Shown: positions 33,354 through 44,171 of the stretch, in pieces | Layout of the letters: each line of letters begins with the position of its first letter | Numbering within the stretch: the first letter of the stretch is position 1 | Notes under the pieces: generated by a model | The model's database searches: none | What the model was told of the DNA's origin: nothing | Seen by the model: only the letters and a program-made list of their open reading frames with translations | Assembly (NCBI GenBank): GCA_023053685.1 | Contig: JALIGW010000146.1 | Coordinates: 221,001 to 285,000 of the forward strand | Source of the DNA: Diadophis punctatus similis | Lineage: Eukaryota > Chordata > Lepidosauria > Squamata > Dipsadidae | DNA length: 64,000 nt | Reading direction: 5' to 3' | Position numbers and translations under genes: made by a program

Positions 33354-33752
33354 GTACTCCTCAACTTACAACAGTCCGTTTAGTGACCGTTCAAAAGTTA
33401 CAACAGCACTGAAAAATGTGACTGACGACCCATTTTTCACACTCATGACCGTTGCAGCATCCTCCCGATCACGTGATCAAAATTCAGATGCTTGGCAACT
33501 GGTTCATATTTATGACCATTTCTTTGTCCCGGAGTCATGTGATCCCCTTTGGCGACCTTCTGACTGGCAAAGCCGATGGGGAAACCAGATTCACTTAACA
33601 AACGGGTTACTAACTTAACAATTGCAGTGATGCACTTCACAACGGTGGCAAGAAAGGTCGCAAAATGGGAGCAAAAGTCACTTAACAAATGTCTCGCTTA
33701 ACAACAGAAATCTTGGGCTCCATTGTGGTCGTAAGTTGAGGACCGCCTGTAT
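33354..33752. mobile_element. Tigger-like MITE, complete, ~400 bp
   Basis: caggtactcctcaacttaca at left and taagttgaggaccgcctg before TA at right. The interior is complete, with gtcatgtgatcccctttggc and cattgtggtcg. This is the best full-length reference copy in the window. Confidence 0.92.
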
Positions 33753-34094
33753 TTGCAGGGGTAGGAATTTCCTGCAAGGTGGCTTCCAATTTCACATTTC
33801 CTAAGTCAGCCTCAGCAGCTGCTCCGGGGTTGACTTGACACATCTGTTGCTTCCCAACTCAGCTCCAGAGCAGACTCCATGGAAACCTGAGACTGAAAAA
33901 TTTGACACTGGGTCTAATGACAACATATCTCCTGGGTCTAATGGTCCTTTCAGACACAGGGGGGAGGGGGAAACAGGAGGGGGGCTGGGAAATTCCGAAC
34001 TGTAATGGGAAGATCTTGTGCTCCTTCCTGAAGATTCTGGCCCTGGTTCTCCTTTGCAGCATTTTCTGTTGATTATAATCCTCTTTCCCCAATC
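33753..34094. other. Intron 4, unassigned
   Basis: Nothing recognised. Confidence 0.4.
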
Positions 34095-34102
34095 ATGCAA
34101 TG

Positions 34103-34336
34103 CAAATGGTGGGCTTCACATACTGTAACAACCGGTTCGCCCAGCACCAGAAATGTGAGCGTGCATCTGCACATGCGCACCATCCACACATGCGTGTGAC
34201 ATCAAACAATGCGGCAATTCGCTCGTGCGTGCCATCTGCACATGCATGCAACGTCAAAAAACACAGCGATATAGGACGGCATTGCACCCAGGTCGCTACT
34301 ATCGGTTCACCCGAACCGGTCCGAACCGCACCTCTG
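34103..34336. mobile_element. hAT-B-related MITE, 234 bp, perfect TSD
   Basis: Starts caaatggtgggcttcacata and ends ccgaaccgcacctctg. Identical flanks atgcaatg at 34095-34102 and 34337-34344. Contains tcgcccagcaccagaaatg and repeated cacatgcgcaccatccacac. Confidence 0.92.
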
Positions 34337-34420
34337 ATGCAATGCCTGGATGCTTTGTGGACAGCAAAGATGGGACATTGTTGCCCTCCCTCACAGCCCA
34401 GTCTGTTCCCTCTTACCAAG

Positions 34421-34510
34421 CAGTTTGGTCTATTGGTTAAGGCACCAGGCTAGAAACCAGGAGACTGTGAGTTCTAGCCTCGCCTTAGGGATGAAAGCTG
34501 GCTTGGTGAA
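34421..34510 (+). mobile_element. CORE/MIR-like SINE, 5' part
   Basis: gcagtttggtctattggtta (A-box region), aaaccaggagactgtgagtt, gccttagggatgaaagctgg. The same core is tandemly amplified at 21 kb. Confidence 0.75.
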
Positions 34511-35700
34511 CAAAACAGAGCAGCAAAGTTGGAAGGGATCTTGAAGGTCTCAAGCAGGAGACCATATTCCATTTCAGACAAGTGGTTGTCCAATCTCTTA
34601 GAAACCTCCAATGAAGGAGCATCTACAACTTCTGGAGGCAAGCTGTTCCACTGATTAATTGTTCAAACTGAAAGGAAATTTCTCCTTAGTTCTGAGTTGC
34701 TTCTCTCCTTGATTAGTTTCCACCCATTGCTTCTTGTTCTACCCTCAGGTGCTTTGGAGAATAGCTTGACTCTCTCTTCTTTGTGGCAACCCCTGAGATA
34801 TTGGAAGACTACTATCATGTCACCCCCGGTCCTTCTTTTCATTAAACTAGACATACCCAATTCCAGCGGGATTATATATTTAACCTCCAGTCTGCTAATC
34901 CTTTTTGTTGCTCTTCTCTGCACTTTTTCCAGATTCTCAACATCTTTTTTTTTTATATCGTGGCAACCACAACTGGATGCAATATTCCAAGTGTGGTCTT
35001 ACCAAGGCATTATAAAACGATATTGTTGTGGTCCGCCAGCAGCCTGTGCAGCTGGCAGCAGAGTCGGACAGTGAGGAGGCTTGGGAGGAACCTGGGCCAT
35101 TGGGGAGGTCTGTGCTAACTCCAGAGCCTCCAGACAGAGGCTGACATGAGCAAGGCAGAGGAACAGGGGGAGTCTGTTCTCAATGCGCGCATGCGCAGAG
35201 CTGCCAGAAGGCAAGAACAGTTCCAGAGGAGAAGGACTACTCGGGAGTAAAGCTTGGGGATAATTGGCCCCTCCCATAGGCTATATAAGTGGTGAACACG
35301 AAAGGTTTCGTTGCAGGAAGCAACTCAGTTCATCTATAGCTGTCGTCATTGCAACTCGGATTCAGTCTTTGTTCCTGTTTGAACTTGCCAAGTTTTTTCT
35401 GCAAATTGGTCTTTGGTAGTTTGCCAAAGAAGAGCAAGGTTCATGTGTGTTTTCTGCTTTTCCCTGAAAGACTTTAGCCAGACTTGTTTTACTTTGTTTG
35501 GACTTCTTACGACTGCTAATGAAAATAATTAGCAGCCGTTACAAATAAAAAAAGGTTTGTGAGACACTGTTTGTGCCGTTTTATTTAATCAGGAAGCCTA
35601 GGTCAGATCAGATATTAACACTTCATGTGATCTTGATTCTAAGCCTCTGTTAATGCAGCTTAGGACTGTGTTGGCTTTTTTGGTGGCTGACTTGGGACCA
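34511..35700 (-). mobile_element. CR1 LINE, split by a solo LTR
   Basis: CR1 34511-35023 resumes at 35611 (gatattaacacttcatgtga). ORF2 tail motifs KRRTGGDMIVVFQYLRGCHK are present on the minus strand. Confidence 0.9.
35024..35610 (+). mobile_element. Solo LTR of an LTR retroelement, 587 bp
   Basis: Starts TG (tgttgtggtccgccagcagc) and ends CA (ggtcagatca), with a perfect 5-bp TSD gatat at 35019-35023 and 35611-35615. A TATA-like ctatataagt is at 35281 and an AATAAA signal at about 35544. No internal coding region, so it arose by LTR-LTR recombination. The 5-bp TSD suits Ty3/gypsy or class III/ERV-L-like elements; class not determined. Confidence 0.9.
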
Positions 35701-35743
35701 ATCACCAGGAGCTAGTACCAACTGAATATGGATATTTTCCGTA

Positions 35744-35962
35744 GAGCCGAGGTGGCGCAGTGGTTAAAGTGCAGCACTGCAGTTCAGCAGTTCAGCTGTT
35801 CAAATCTCACCGGCTCAAGGTTGACTCATCCTTCCATCCTTCCGAGGTGAGTAAAATGAGAACCCAGATTGTTGGGGGCAATATGCTGAACTCTGTAAAC
35901 CGCTTAGAGAGGGCTGTAAAGCACTCTGAAGCGGTATATAAGTCTAAGTGCTATTGCTATTT
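35744..35962 (+). mobile_element. Sauria-type SINE
   Basis: gagccgaggtggcgcagtgg through gctattgctattt, full length. Differs from the 32.7-kb copy at only a handful of bases. Confidence 0.93.
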
Positions 35963-36461
35963 AAAATCCTCTGTATCAAAGTATCTATTTGAATCCCATT
36001 TTTTAAGTTTTTTTAAAAAAACACATCCACCAAGAAATGGTGTCCTTATTAAGGGAAGTCTTTGTTATTCCCATTGGTCCCTGACTTAACATATGACAGA
36101 TTGAAACTATGCAGAAGTATGGATCGTGTCAATTTGCAGCAGATGACACAGTAAAAACTGGAACAAGATCTGCTGGCATATGTTACCTTTTCACCCTTAA
36201 TGTTTGCCCTTTAGCAAATACATTTTCAAGGGTTAAAAAAAAGGTTACCGATTGCCCATCTGGGTACCCCAATTCCATCTTTGCCAATTGTTCCTGAGAT
36301 TTTCCTAGCATGTCTGAAAATCTTCTCACTAGCTTTTCTCTAAATGTTTTTTGGGGTTTTATGTTCATGAGGAATTGAAAGCAGCCAACAATGCTGGTTA
36401 GAATAAGATAGCAAAGAAAGACATTGTGACAGCATATGAATGTAGGAAGAACCTCTGGATC
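35963..36461. other. Intron 4, unassigned
   Basis: Nothing recognised. Minus-strand open frames have no motifs. Confidence 0.4.
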
Positions 36462-36469
36462 TCTTAGTT

Positions 36470-36832
36470 CCGTGATGGCGAACCTATGGCACGCGTGCCA
36501 GAGGTGGCACGCAGCGCCCTCTCTGTGGGCACGCAAGCCGTCGCCCCAGCTCAGCTCTGCCGCGCATGCACATGTGCCTTCTGCCAGCCAGCTGGTCTTT
36601 GGGTCTCTGCCGTGCAAGTGCAGAGGCAGGGTAAATATGGGGGGCGTGCGCATATGGGGGCGCATATGGGGGTGCGTACATGCAGGGTGGTGCGTGCATG
36701 CATGGGAGGGCAGGGCCCATGCGCTGGGCCCATGCGCACATTGCATTTTGGGGGTTCGGGCGTGTGTGTGTGCATTTGTGCATGTGTGCGCATGCTTTGG
36801 GCACTTGGTCCGGAAAAGGTTAGTCATCACTG
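36470..36832 (-). mobile_element. hAT-A MITE, 363 bp
   Basis: Starts ccgtgatggcgaacctatgg and ends aaggttagtcatcactg. Flanks tcttagtt and tcctagct match at 6 of 8, indicating an older insertion. Confidence 0.85.
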
Positions 36833-36893
36833 TCCTAGCTGTTCCCAGAGATATCAGCTGGGGCTTTGTTTAATTGTTTGAAAATTTTATCTA

Positions 36894-37296
36894 CAGACAG
36901 TCCTCGACTTATGACGGTTTGCTTACCTATAAATAGTCCTCAATTATCTTTTTTTTTAGCAGTTATTTTTATTTTATTATATAAAATACAAAAAAAAGAT
37001 AAGAAAATGGGAAATTAAGGGAGGGAAATGGAACGGGGGAAAGGGGGTGTGAGATACAAGGGGGAAGAGAAAAAGAAAGAAAAGGGGACTTCCTACTCTT
37101 CCTAAAACAGTACAAGATGAACACACTCCAACTTCAACTTTTTGCTTTTACACATTAATATATAACTAGCCATTTCTACAACACCAAATCTTTCTAATCA
37201 ACAAAACCAAGATCAAAGTTTTATTTTTTTTTCTTCACAAGCACAAATTCCAGAAGTGATATCCAAATAAGAACACATTTTCCTCTTTGAATAACA
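36894..37296. other. Tigger-like end fragment, then possible L1-like AT-rich 3' region
   Basis: cagacagtcctcgacttatg after TA at 36895 is a Tigger-like left end. From about 36949 a T-run and AT-rich text with ggaaattaagggagggaaat and acttcaactttttgctttta resembles the L1-like block at 48485, but no coding remnant confirms it. Confidence 0.35.
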
Positions 37297-37531
37297 GCAA
37301 TAGCAATAGCAATAGCACTTAGACTTATATACCGCTTCACAGTGCTTTACAGCCCTCTCTAAGCGGTTTACAGAATTCAGCAATTGCCCCCAACAATCTG
37401 GGTCCTCATTTTACCCACCTCGGAAGGATGGAAGGCTGAGTCAACCTTGAGCCTGTGAGATTTGAACAGTTGAACTGCTGAACTAGCAGTAGCCTGCAGT
37501 GCTGCATTTAACCACTGCACCATCTCGGCTC
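37297..37531 (-). mobile_element. Sauria-type SINE
   Basis: The left end has four agcaat units (reversed gctatt tail), then the Bov-B-like part and the tRNA-like head ending gcaccatctcggctc. Confidence 0.92.
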
Positions 37532-37659
37532 TTATAAATAATAAAATAATCAATTTAACCATGCCTGCTTTATCTTCTTTGCTATGGAAATAATGTTTAT
37601 TTCTATTTGGACCTGGTAATCTTTGTGAACGGTCACCATTTTTATTTGCAAAAATTTAT

Positions 37660-38290
37660 TGCAGTCCTCGGTTTATGGCCGTTTGAAGTTACAACAGATC
37701 ACGCTAGGGCAGAGGCACGGGTGGGTTCTAACTTACCTCTCTGCCGGTTCGAGGTAAGTTAGAACCCACCCCGATTTGATCCCCTTTTGCGACCATCTGT
37801 CCGGCAAAGTCAATGGGGAAGCCTGATTCACCTAACATCTGTATTACTCACTTAACAACTGCTGCGATTCACTTAACAGCCGTGGCAAGAAAGGTCGCAA
37901 AATGAGGCAAAACTCACTTAACATTCTTGGAGTGTCTTTAGAACAAAATTCACTTAATGTTCTTCGGGTGTCTTTATCTTCGAACAAGCAAAAACCATGG
38001 GGAAAGTGAGTTGTAGTGACGATTCACTTAACAACTGTGGCAAGAAAGGTCGTAAAAAGAGGGAAAACTCACTGAACATTCTTGGGGTGTCTTTAGAACA
38101 AAATTCACTTAACGTTCTTCGGGTGTCTTTATCTTTGAACAAGCAAAAACCATGGGGAAAGTGAGTTGTAGTGACGATTCACTTAACAACTGTGGCAAGA
38201 AAGGTCGTAAAATTAAACATTAACAAATGTTTCACCTAGCAACAGAAATGTTGAGTTCAGCTGTCATCATAAGTCAAGGACTGCCTGTAG
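37660..38290 (-). mobile_element. Tigger-like MITE with 155-bp tandem duplication
   Basis: Units starting cttggagtgtctttagaaca (37926) and cttggggtgtctttagaaca (38081) are nearly identical over 155 bp. The right terminus aagtcaaggactgcctg precedes TA. A 65-bp hairpin (37709-37773) interrupts the left part. Confidence 0.85.
37709..37773. mobile_element. Minimal hAT-B-end palindrome, ~60 bp
   Basis: gggtgggttctaacttacct is followed within about 15 bp by its inverse aggtaagttagaacccaccc. The outer ends are those of hAT-B with almost no interior. Confidence 0.8.
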
Positions 38291-38787
38291 ATAAAATTCT
38301 CTGCTTGATCAGAGACCCACATACAGACTTATCATCAAAAGTGGGACTGGAACTTCCACCACGATGGAGCTAAACTGCAGATATGCTTTTCTCTTGGGAA
38401 TAAAACTTTCCTACCGTACACCTGGGGCTGATGGTGACAAAATTAAATACCTGATGAAGACCATATTGCATGACACCACAGATTCCTTTAATATAGCAGT
38501 ATAGAGCTTGGAGCCCCAGGGAAATCTTGGAGGTGTTCCCTCCAGGCAAAGGACCGAGATGTAATCGTAATTGTTGATAGAGGAAATTAAATCCACCAGG
38601 AGTAATCATGTCCATTGTATTTACTTTAATTTAATTCAATTCGATTTTATGACTTTGAAATTCAATCAGACCACGGTTCAATTTTTCCTTCCTGCTTCTC
38701 ATTTTGTTATTCTCACGCATCCATTTTATTTTATTTTATTTTTTGCCCTTCCGAGAACTAAGATACTCTCATCTCAAGGGTAACAGA
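38291..38787. other. Intron 4, unassigned
   Basis: Short (ATTTT)n near 38727; otherwise nothing recognised. Confidence 0.4.
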
Positions 38788-39650
38788 TTAACAGAGTTGG
38801 AAGGGACCTTGTAGGTCATCTAGTCCAACCCCCCCACCCAAGCAAGAAACCCTACACCATTTCTGACAGATGGCAGTCCAATCTCCTCTTGAAAGTCTCA
38901 AGTGATGAAGCTCCCACAAGCTGTTCCATTGGTTGATGGCTCTCACTGTCAGAAAATGTCTCCTTATTTCCAGGTTGAATCTCTCTCCTTGATCAGTTTC
39001 CATCCATTCTTCCTTGTCTGCCCTTGAGTTGCTTTGGAAAACAGGTTGACCCCCTCCTCTCTGTGACAGCCCCTCAAATATGGGAACACTGCTATCATGT
39101 CTCCCCTGGTCCTTCTCTTCACTAGACTATCCATGCCCAGTTCCTGCAATCGCTCTTCATATGTTTAGTCTCCAGTCCCCTATCATCCTGGTTGCTCTCT
39201 GCACTTTTTCTACAGTCTCAATATCTTTTTTATTGTGTGGTGACCAAAACTGGATGCAGTACTCTAGGTGTGGTCTAACTAAGGCTTTATAGAGTGGTAT
39301 TAATACCTCACTTGATAGAATAGAATAGAATAGAATTCTTTATTGGCCAAGTGTGATTGGACACACAAGGAATTTGTCTTTGGTGCATATGCTCTCAGTG
39401 TACATAAAAGAAAAGATACATTTGTCAAGAATCATGAGGATTTGTACCCTATGACATCTAGATACAATCTAGATAAAATCTAGATTGTATCCCTCTGTTA
39501 ATGTAGTTTAGGATTGCACTGGCTTTTTTGGCTACCACTGCACACTGCTGGCTCATATTTAACTGGTTGTCCACTAAGACTCCAAGATCCCTCTCACAGT
39601 CACTGCTATTAAGCCTGGTTTCACCCAGTTTATATCTATACTTTTGGTTT
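38788..39650 (-). mobile_element. CR1 LINE, split by a Rex1-like 3' fragment
   Basis: 3' end aacagagttggaagggacct at left. The minus-strand ORF2 tail is degraded (MQELGMDSLVKRRTRGDMIA, FPYLRGCHREEGVNLFSK). It resumes after the insertion at 39461 and runs to about 39650 (cccagtttatatctatac). Confidence 0.88.
39317..39460 (-). mobile_element. Rex1-like LINE 3' UTR inserted in CR1
   Basis: Short AATAG run, then attctttattggccaagtgt and cacacaaggaatttgtcttt, the same 3' end as the longer copy at 44661-45600. Confidence 0.85.
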
Positions 39651-39674
39651 TGGGTCAGGCAGGCTCAGCTCAAA

Positions 39675-40082
39675 GACAGGTACTCCTCTACTTTACGACC
39701 GCAATTGAGCCCAACATTTTTGTTGCTAAGCGAAATGAATTTGTTAAGTGAGTGTTGCCCCATTTTAAGACCTTTCTTGCCACAGTTGTTAAGTAAATTG
39801 CTGCGGTTGTAAAGTTAGGAACACGGTTATTAATTGAATCAGGCTTCGCCATTGACTTGGCTGGTCAGAAGGTCACAAAAGGGGATCACCTGACTCCAGG
39901 ACATTGCCACCGTCATAAAAATATGAACCAGTTGCCAAGCATCTGAATTTTGTTCATGTGACCATGGGGATGCTACAGTGGTTGTAAATGTGAAAAATGG
40001 TCATAAGCCACTTTTTTTCAGTGACATCGTAACTTAGAACAATCACGAAATGAATAGTTGTAATTCAAGGACGACCTGTATA
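39675..40082 (+). mobile_element. Tigger-like MITE, near complete
   Basis: caggtactcctctactttac at left, aattcaaggacgacctg before TA at right, ~408 bp. Confidence 0.9.
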
Positions 40083-40484
40083 TGTTTTTTAGCTTCATGT
40101 GCTCTAAAGATCTCTTTTATATCTTCCTGTAATCACAGCATGCAAAGAATTCCATCAGTCAGCTAAATTTCTTCCAGTATTCTAGGCTCATGTGAGCCAA
40201 CTAAATTCCTGGGAAACCCACATTCATGACATGAAAACAATATGTTTTCATTTCTTCCCCTTTCCCAGAAGCTGCTCTTCCAAAATCTTAGCAAAGATCT
40301 TCCATAATTTCATTACCTAAAATATTTTTGTTCCCTACTATATAAGGGCTTGCAACGCAAATAGGCAAAGGGCATTCTCAGATTGGATGGATGGATGGAT
40401 TAATTGCATTGGGAAGCTGCCAAGATCTCTCACTATTTACAACGAGAATGCAAAAGGAATGAAAAACCTGGAAAGTGACTGGGA
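40083..40484. other. Intron 4, unassigned
   Basis: Short ggat run at 40386. A ccctttcccag at 40259 was tested as an acceptor; the frame after it is not NKAIN-like. Confidence 0.4.
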
Positions 40485-40486
40485 AA

Positions 40487-40545
<59 letters not shown>

Positions 40546-41060
40546 GGAGAGAGAGAGAGAGAAAGGAAGAAGAAGAAGAAGAAGAAGAAGAAGAAGAAGA
40601 AGAAGAAGAAGAAGAAGAAGAAGAAGAAGAAGAAGAAGAAGAAGAAGAAGAAGGAAAGGAAGGAAGGAAGGAAGGAAGGAAGGAAGGAAGGAAGGAAGGA
40701 AGGAAGGAAGGAAGGAAGGAAGGAAGGAAGGAAGGAAGGAAAGAAAGAGAAAAAAAGGGAGGGAGGGAGAGAGGGGAGAGGGAGGAAGGAAGGGATGAAG
40801 AGAAGGAAGGAAGGAAGGGGAGGAAGGGAAGGAAGGGAGGGAGGGAGGAAGAAAGGAAGGAAGGAAGGAAGGAAGAGAAAGAAAGAAAGAAAGGGAGGAA
40901 GAAAGGAAGAAAGGAAGGGAGGGAGGAGGGAAAGGAGGGAGGAGGGAAGGGAGAAAGGAAAGAGGGGGAGGGAGGAGGGAAAGAAGGAAGGAAGGGAAGG
41001 AGAAAAAATGGAGGGAGGGAAGAAGGAAGGAAAAGAGGAAGGAAGGAAGGAAGGAAAATC
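40485..41060. repeat. ~575-bp homopurine tract (AAAG)n(AAG)n(GGAA)n
   Basis: AAAG 40488-40543, AAG 40566-40652, GGAA to about 40740, then mixed G/A with very few pyrimidines. Lys/Arg/Glu-rich frames are artefacts. Confidence 0.98.
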
Positions 41061-41351
41061 ACACACAGAAGGACCTGATTTGTAGAAAGCTCTTAGGGGT
41101 TGTGTATAATTCAGAATCTGAGTTTACAAGCTGGGATGCTTATTTTTGAAAGCATACATTTCGCATTTTCGGAGAATTTCCCAGATGAATGTCTCCAAGC
41201 AAGCTTGGTTTGGACAGTCGGGGTTGATTCATAGGCTTCTAAGGAATTAGACTTCCTGCTTTGCATGTGTGGATTTTCTCCCCCAAAGGAACAGGAAAGA
41301 GCCTTCTAAGAAACCCCTCTTGGACACAGATAAAACAAAAAGTAAAAGTAA

Positions 41352-41690
41352 AAGCCAGTTTGGTCTAGTGGTTAGGGCATCAGGCCAGAAACCAGGAGAC
41401 AAGTGAATTCCAGTCTCACCTTAGGCACTAAAGTGCTGGACAATTTTGGGCCAATCAGACTGTTCTAGTCCCGCCTTAGGCCTGAAAGCCAGCTGGGTGA
41501 CTTTGGGCCAATCACCAGGTGATGATGAGTTCTAGTCCCACCTGAGACATGAAAACTGGCTAGGTGACCCTGGGCCAATCAACAGGAGAAGATGAGTTCT
41601 AGTCCTGCCTTAGGCGTGAAACCTGGCCTGATGACTTTGAGCCAGTCACTCTCTGAGCCCAATCACCTCACAAGCTTGTTGTTGTGGGCA
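41352..41690 (+). mobile_element. CORE/MIR-like SINE with internal core repeats
   Basis: Head gccagtttggtctagtggtt, then about four imperfect copies of the 67-bp core (ttctagtcccgccttaggcc, ctgggtgactttgggccaat), then the 3' part cctcacaagcttgttgttgt. Confidence 0.8.
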
Positions 41691-41760
41691 TAGTATACTT
41701 AGACTTCAACAAGGCTTTTGACAAAATAGACTCCAAACTAGGAGATTTGAACCTAGATGG
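41686..41760 (+). pseudogene. Fragment of LINE reverse transcriptase (motif A)
   Basis: The + strand reads IVYLDFNKAFDKIDSKL, matching the YLDFSKAFDK motif A of CR1-type reverse transcriptases. Only about 20 residues remain. Confidence 0.55.
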
Positions 41761-42203
41761 CTCCTATGTCCTATTATTATGTGGGATCTTAGACTATTCA
41801 CAGCAGCTGATGTCCCAAATGAATATCAGGTTTGGCCAGTCTGCTAGATCTTTCTTCCAGCCTTCTTCATGTGAAGAATCAGAATCAGAATAGAGCTGGG
41901 AGGGACCTTGAAGGTCTTCTAGTCCAGCCCCCTGCTCAAACAGGAGAGCCTATACCATGTCAGACAAGTGGCTGTCTAGTCTCTTCTTAAAAACCTCCAG
42001 TGATGAAGCACCCACGACTTCTGGAGTCAAGCTGTTCCATTGGTTAATTGTCCTCACTGTTAGGCAGTTTCTCCTTAATTCCAGGTTGCTTCTCTCCTTG
42101 ATTAGTTTCCATCCATCGTTTCTTGTCCTCCCTACAGGTGCTTTGGAAAACAAATTGACCCCCTCCTCTTTGTGGCAATCTCTCAAATACTGGAACACTG
42201 CTA

Positions 42204-42206
42204 TAT

Positions 42207-42269
<63 letters not shown>

Positions 42270-42600
42270 TCAGCACATGTACAAGATAACAGGTATGATA
42301 TAAACATAAACAAAAGCAAAGTATGTATAGGTAAAAATTTGACAATAGGACAGAAGGACAGGGACGGTAGGCACGATGGTGCGCTTATGCATGCCCCTTA
42401 CAGACCTCTTAGGAATGGGGTGAGGTCGACTGTAGACAGTCTAAGGTTAAAGTTTTTGGGGTTTGGGGAAGAAACCACAGAGTCAGGTAGTGCATTCCAG
42501 GCATTGATTACTCTGTTGCTGAAGTCGTATTTTCTGTAGTCGAGCTTCGAGCGGTTTACATTGAGTTTGAATCTATTACGTGCTCGTGTATTGTTGAAGC
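42204..42600 (-). mobile_element. L2/CR1-like LINE 3' fragment with (ATTT)n tail
   Basis: (ATTT)n 42204-42269 on the left is the 3' tail. The minus strand then reads FNNTRARNRFKLNVNRSKLD, YRKYDFSNRVINAWNALPDS, VVSSPNPKNFNLRLSTVDL before a stop. The same family is at 55590 on the + strand (FNRNNTRAHNKLKF). Confidence 0.8.
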
Positions 42601-42737
42601 TGAAGTATGTCCCCCCTAGTCCTTCTTCTCTCTAGACTAGCCATACCCAAATCCTGCAACCGTTCTTCATATGTTTCAATCTCCAGGTCTTTAATTATCG
42701 TAGTTGCTCTTCTTTGCACTTTTCCCAAAGTCTCAAC

Positions 42738-43138
42738 CAGTGGTGGGTTCCTACAGGTGCGGTCCACTCTATAGCACCGGTAGCAGCCCGCTGGTGATGT
42801 CACAGTACCGGTGCGGTCGGTTGCCGGTGCCTGGGTGCCGCCATTTTTTAAAAAAAAATTAATTTTTTTTTTTAAAAATTCTTCTGCGCATGCCCAGAAG
42901 CTGAGCTTCCGGCACTGCGCATGCGCTGCCTTCCTACCCCACAGTGAGTCCAAGCAGGGGAGGATGGCTGAGGGAGCGTGTGAGATGCTGAAAGAACGGG
43001 CGGCAGGACCTATCTCAGTTCCCCTGCCTTCAGCAGTCTGAAAAGCCACGCCCACCCGGTCACATGGCTGGCAAGCCACACCCACAAAATAAGCCACACC
43101 CACAGAGTGGTAGTAAAAAAATTAGGAACCCGCCCCTG
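42738..43138 (+). mobile_element. hAT-B MITE, 401 bp, perfect TSD
   Basis: Ends cagtggtgggttcctacagg and aggaacccgcccctg. Identical flanks gtctcaac at 42730-42737 and 43139-43146, inside CR1. Exact gcgcatgcgc at 42917-42926. Sister copy at 1-396. Confidence 0.96.
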
Positions 43139-43220
43139 GTCTCAACATCTTTTTTGTAATGTGGTGATCAAAACTGGATGCAGGATCCCAGGTGCGGCCT
43201 TACTGAGGCTTTATAGGAAG

Positions 43221-43757
43221 AAGGCCACGAAGTCACCCCGTTCGACATAGCCAACTTAATTTTGGTGCTTCCCTCTTTTAGAAGCCATTTTACTGATGTA
43301 GACTTTCTAAGCTAGGTTTTTTTTCCTTTTTTTGAAAAAAAAATGTCATCCCTTTTGGCTTTATGTGATTCATATTTCATGGGAAAGGCGAGGCAAATTC
43401 AGCATTCAGGAGTTCACGAGATCCCTAAGGTGTTGGGTTTAATTATTGCTGAGCTCAGATCCTATGGAAAAGCAGGGTGTGTTCAGATGATGTGCTTTCT
43501 TCCCCAGCCTCCCCCTGAATCCCTCTGCTCTGGAATCTTCTCTTTTCCAGATGAGCGGAGAGGCTGATGCAACCTCTTTGCAAAGTGAACAAAATGCATA
43601 AAGAGTGTCTGGATTGAATATACACAACATCATTCTTGGTGAAAGTTGGGGTAGGCGTAACGGGAGTGAACATTTTGAGGGCTGAACCTGGAGCTGAGTT
43701 TTGGGTAGCACGAGGCTAACCCTCTGGAACATTCGTTAACTCATAAGGAATGGAGAA
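43221..43757. other. Intron 4, unassigned
   Basis: ttctcttttccag at 43540 resembles an acceptor but the next frame is short and not NKAIN-like. No repeat recognised. Confidence 0.4.
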
Positions 43758-44171
43758 TAACAGAGATGGAAGGGACCTTGGAGGTCTTCTAGTCCAATCC
43801 CCTGCTCAAGTAGGAAACCCTAAACCCGTGATGGAGAACCTACGGCACGCGTGCCAGAGTGGGCACGCAGAGTCCTCTCTGCTGGCACGCGGACCGTCAC
43901 CCCCAGGTCAGATCTCCGTGGCGTTTCTTTCATGAGCTTCTGTTTCCCTGCAAGAAAAAGATCTTACCTCTTGCTGCGCTGCTGGGATTGGGATGCCCCA
44001 CCTCCCGCCAGCCAGCTGGTCTTCGGGTCTCTGCTGCGCATGTGTGCATGCCTGCGCATGCACATGCATGCGAGTGTGAGCATTTGCACGCACACCTTTC
44101 AGTTTGTGCAGTTTGTACGCACAGTTTGGGCACTCGGTGGATAAAAGGTTCGCCATTACTGCCCTAAACTA
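43758..44171 (-). mobile_element. CR1 LINE 3' end interrupted by hAT-A
   Basis: ataacagagatggaagggac to ggaaaccctaaac, then hAT-A, then a second ccctaaac leading to the AATAG array. Confidence 0.8.
43826..44161 (-). mobile_element. hAT-A MITE, 336 bp, perfect TSD
   Basis: Starts ccgtgatggagaacctacgg and ends aaggttcgccattactg. Identical flanks ccctaaac at 43818-43825 and 44162-44169. Inverted relative to the 58.7-kb copy. Confidence 0.95.

Larger units (their letters stand above)
41882..43220 (-). mobile_element. CR1 LINE, split by a second LINE and by hAT-B
   Basis: CR1 pieces 41882-42203, 42601-42737 and 43139-43220 join into one copy. Minus-strand motifs: FQYLRDCHKEEGVNLFSKAP, VRTINQWNSLTPEVVGASSL. 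Confidence 0.88.

Noticed and set aside
36183..36830. 215-codon minus-strand frame rich in Cys and His
   Set aside because: Mostly translation of the hAT-A MITE and its gca/tgc repeats.
40387..41085. 232-codon Lys/Glu-rich frame
   Set aside because: Homopurine repeat artefact.
41684..41893. Intact LINE gene
   Set aside because: Only the motif A stretch of a reverse transcriptase is present; the rest is unrelated.
43540..43605. Exon candidate after ttctcttttccag
   Set aside because: The frame (MSGEADATSLQS) is short and unlike any NKAIN segment; no supporting donor.
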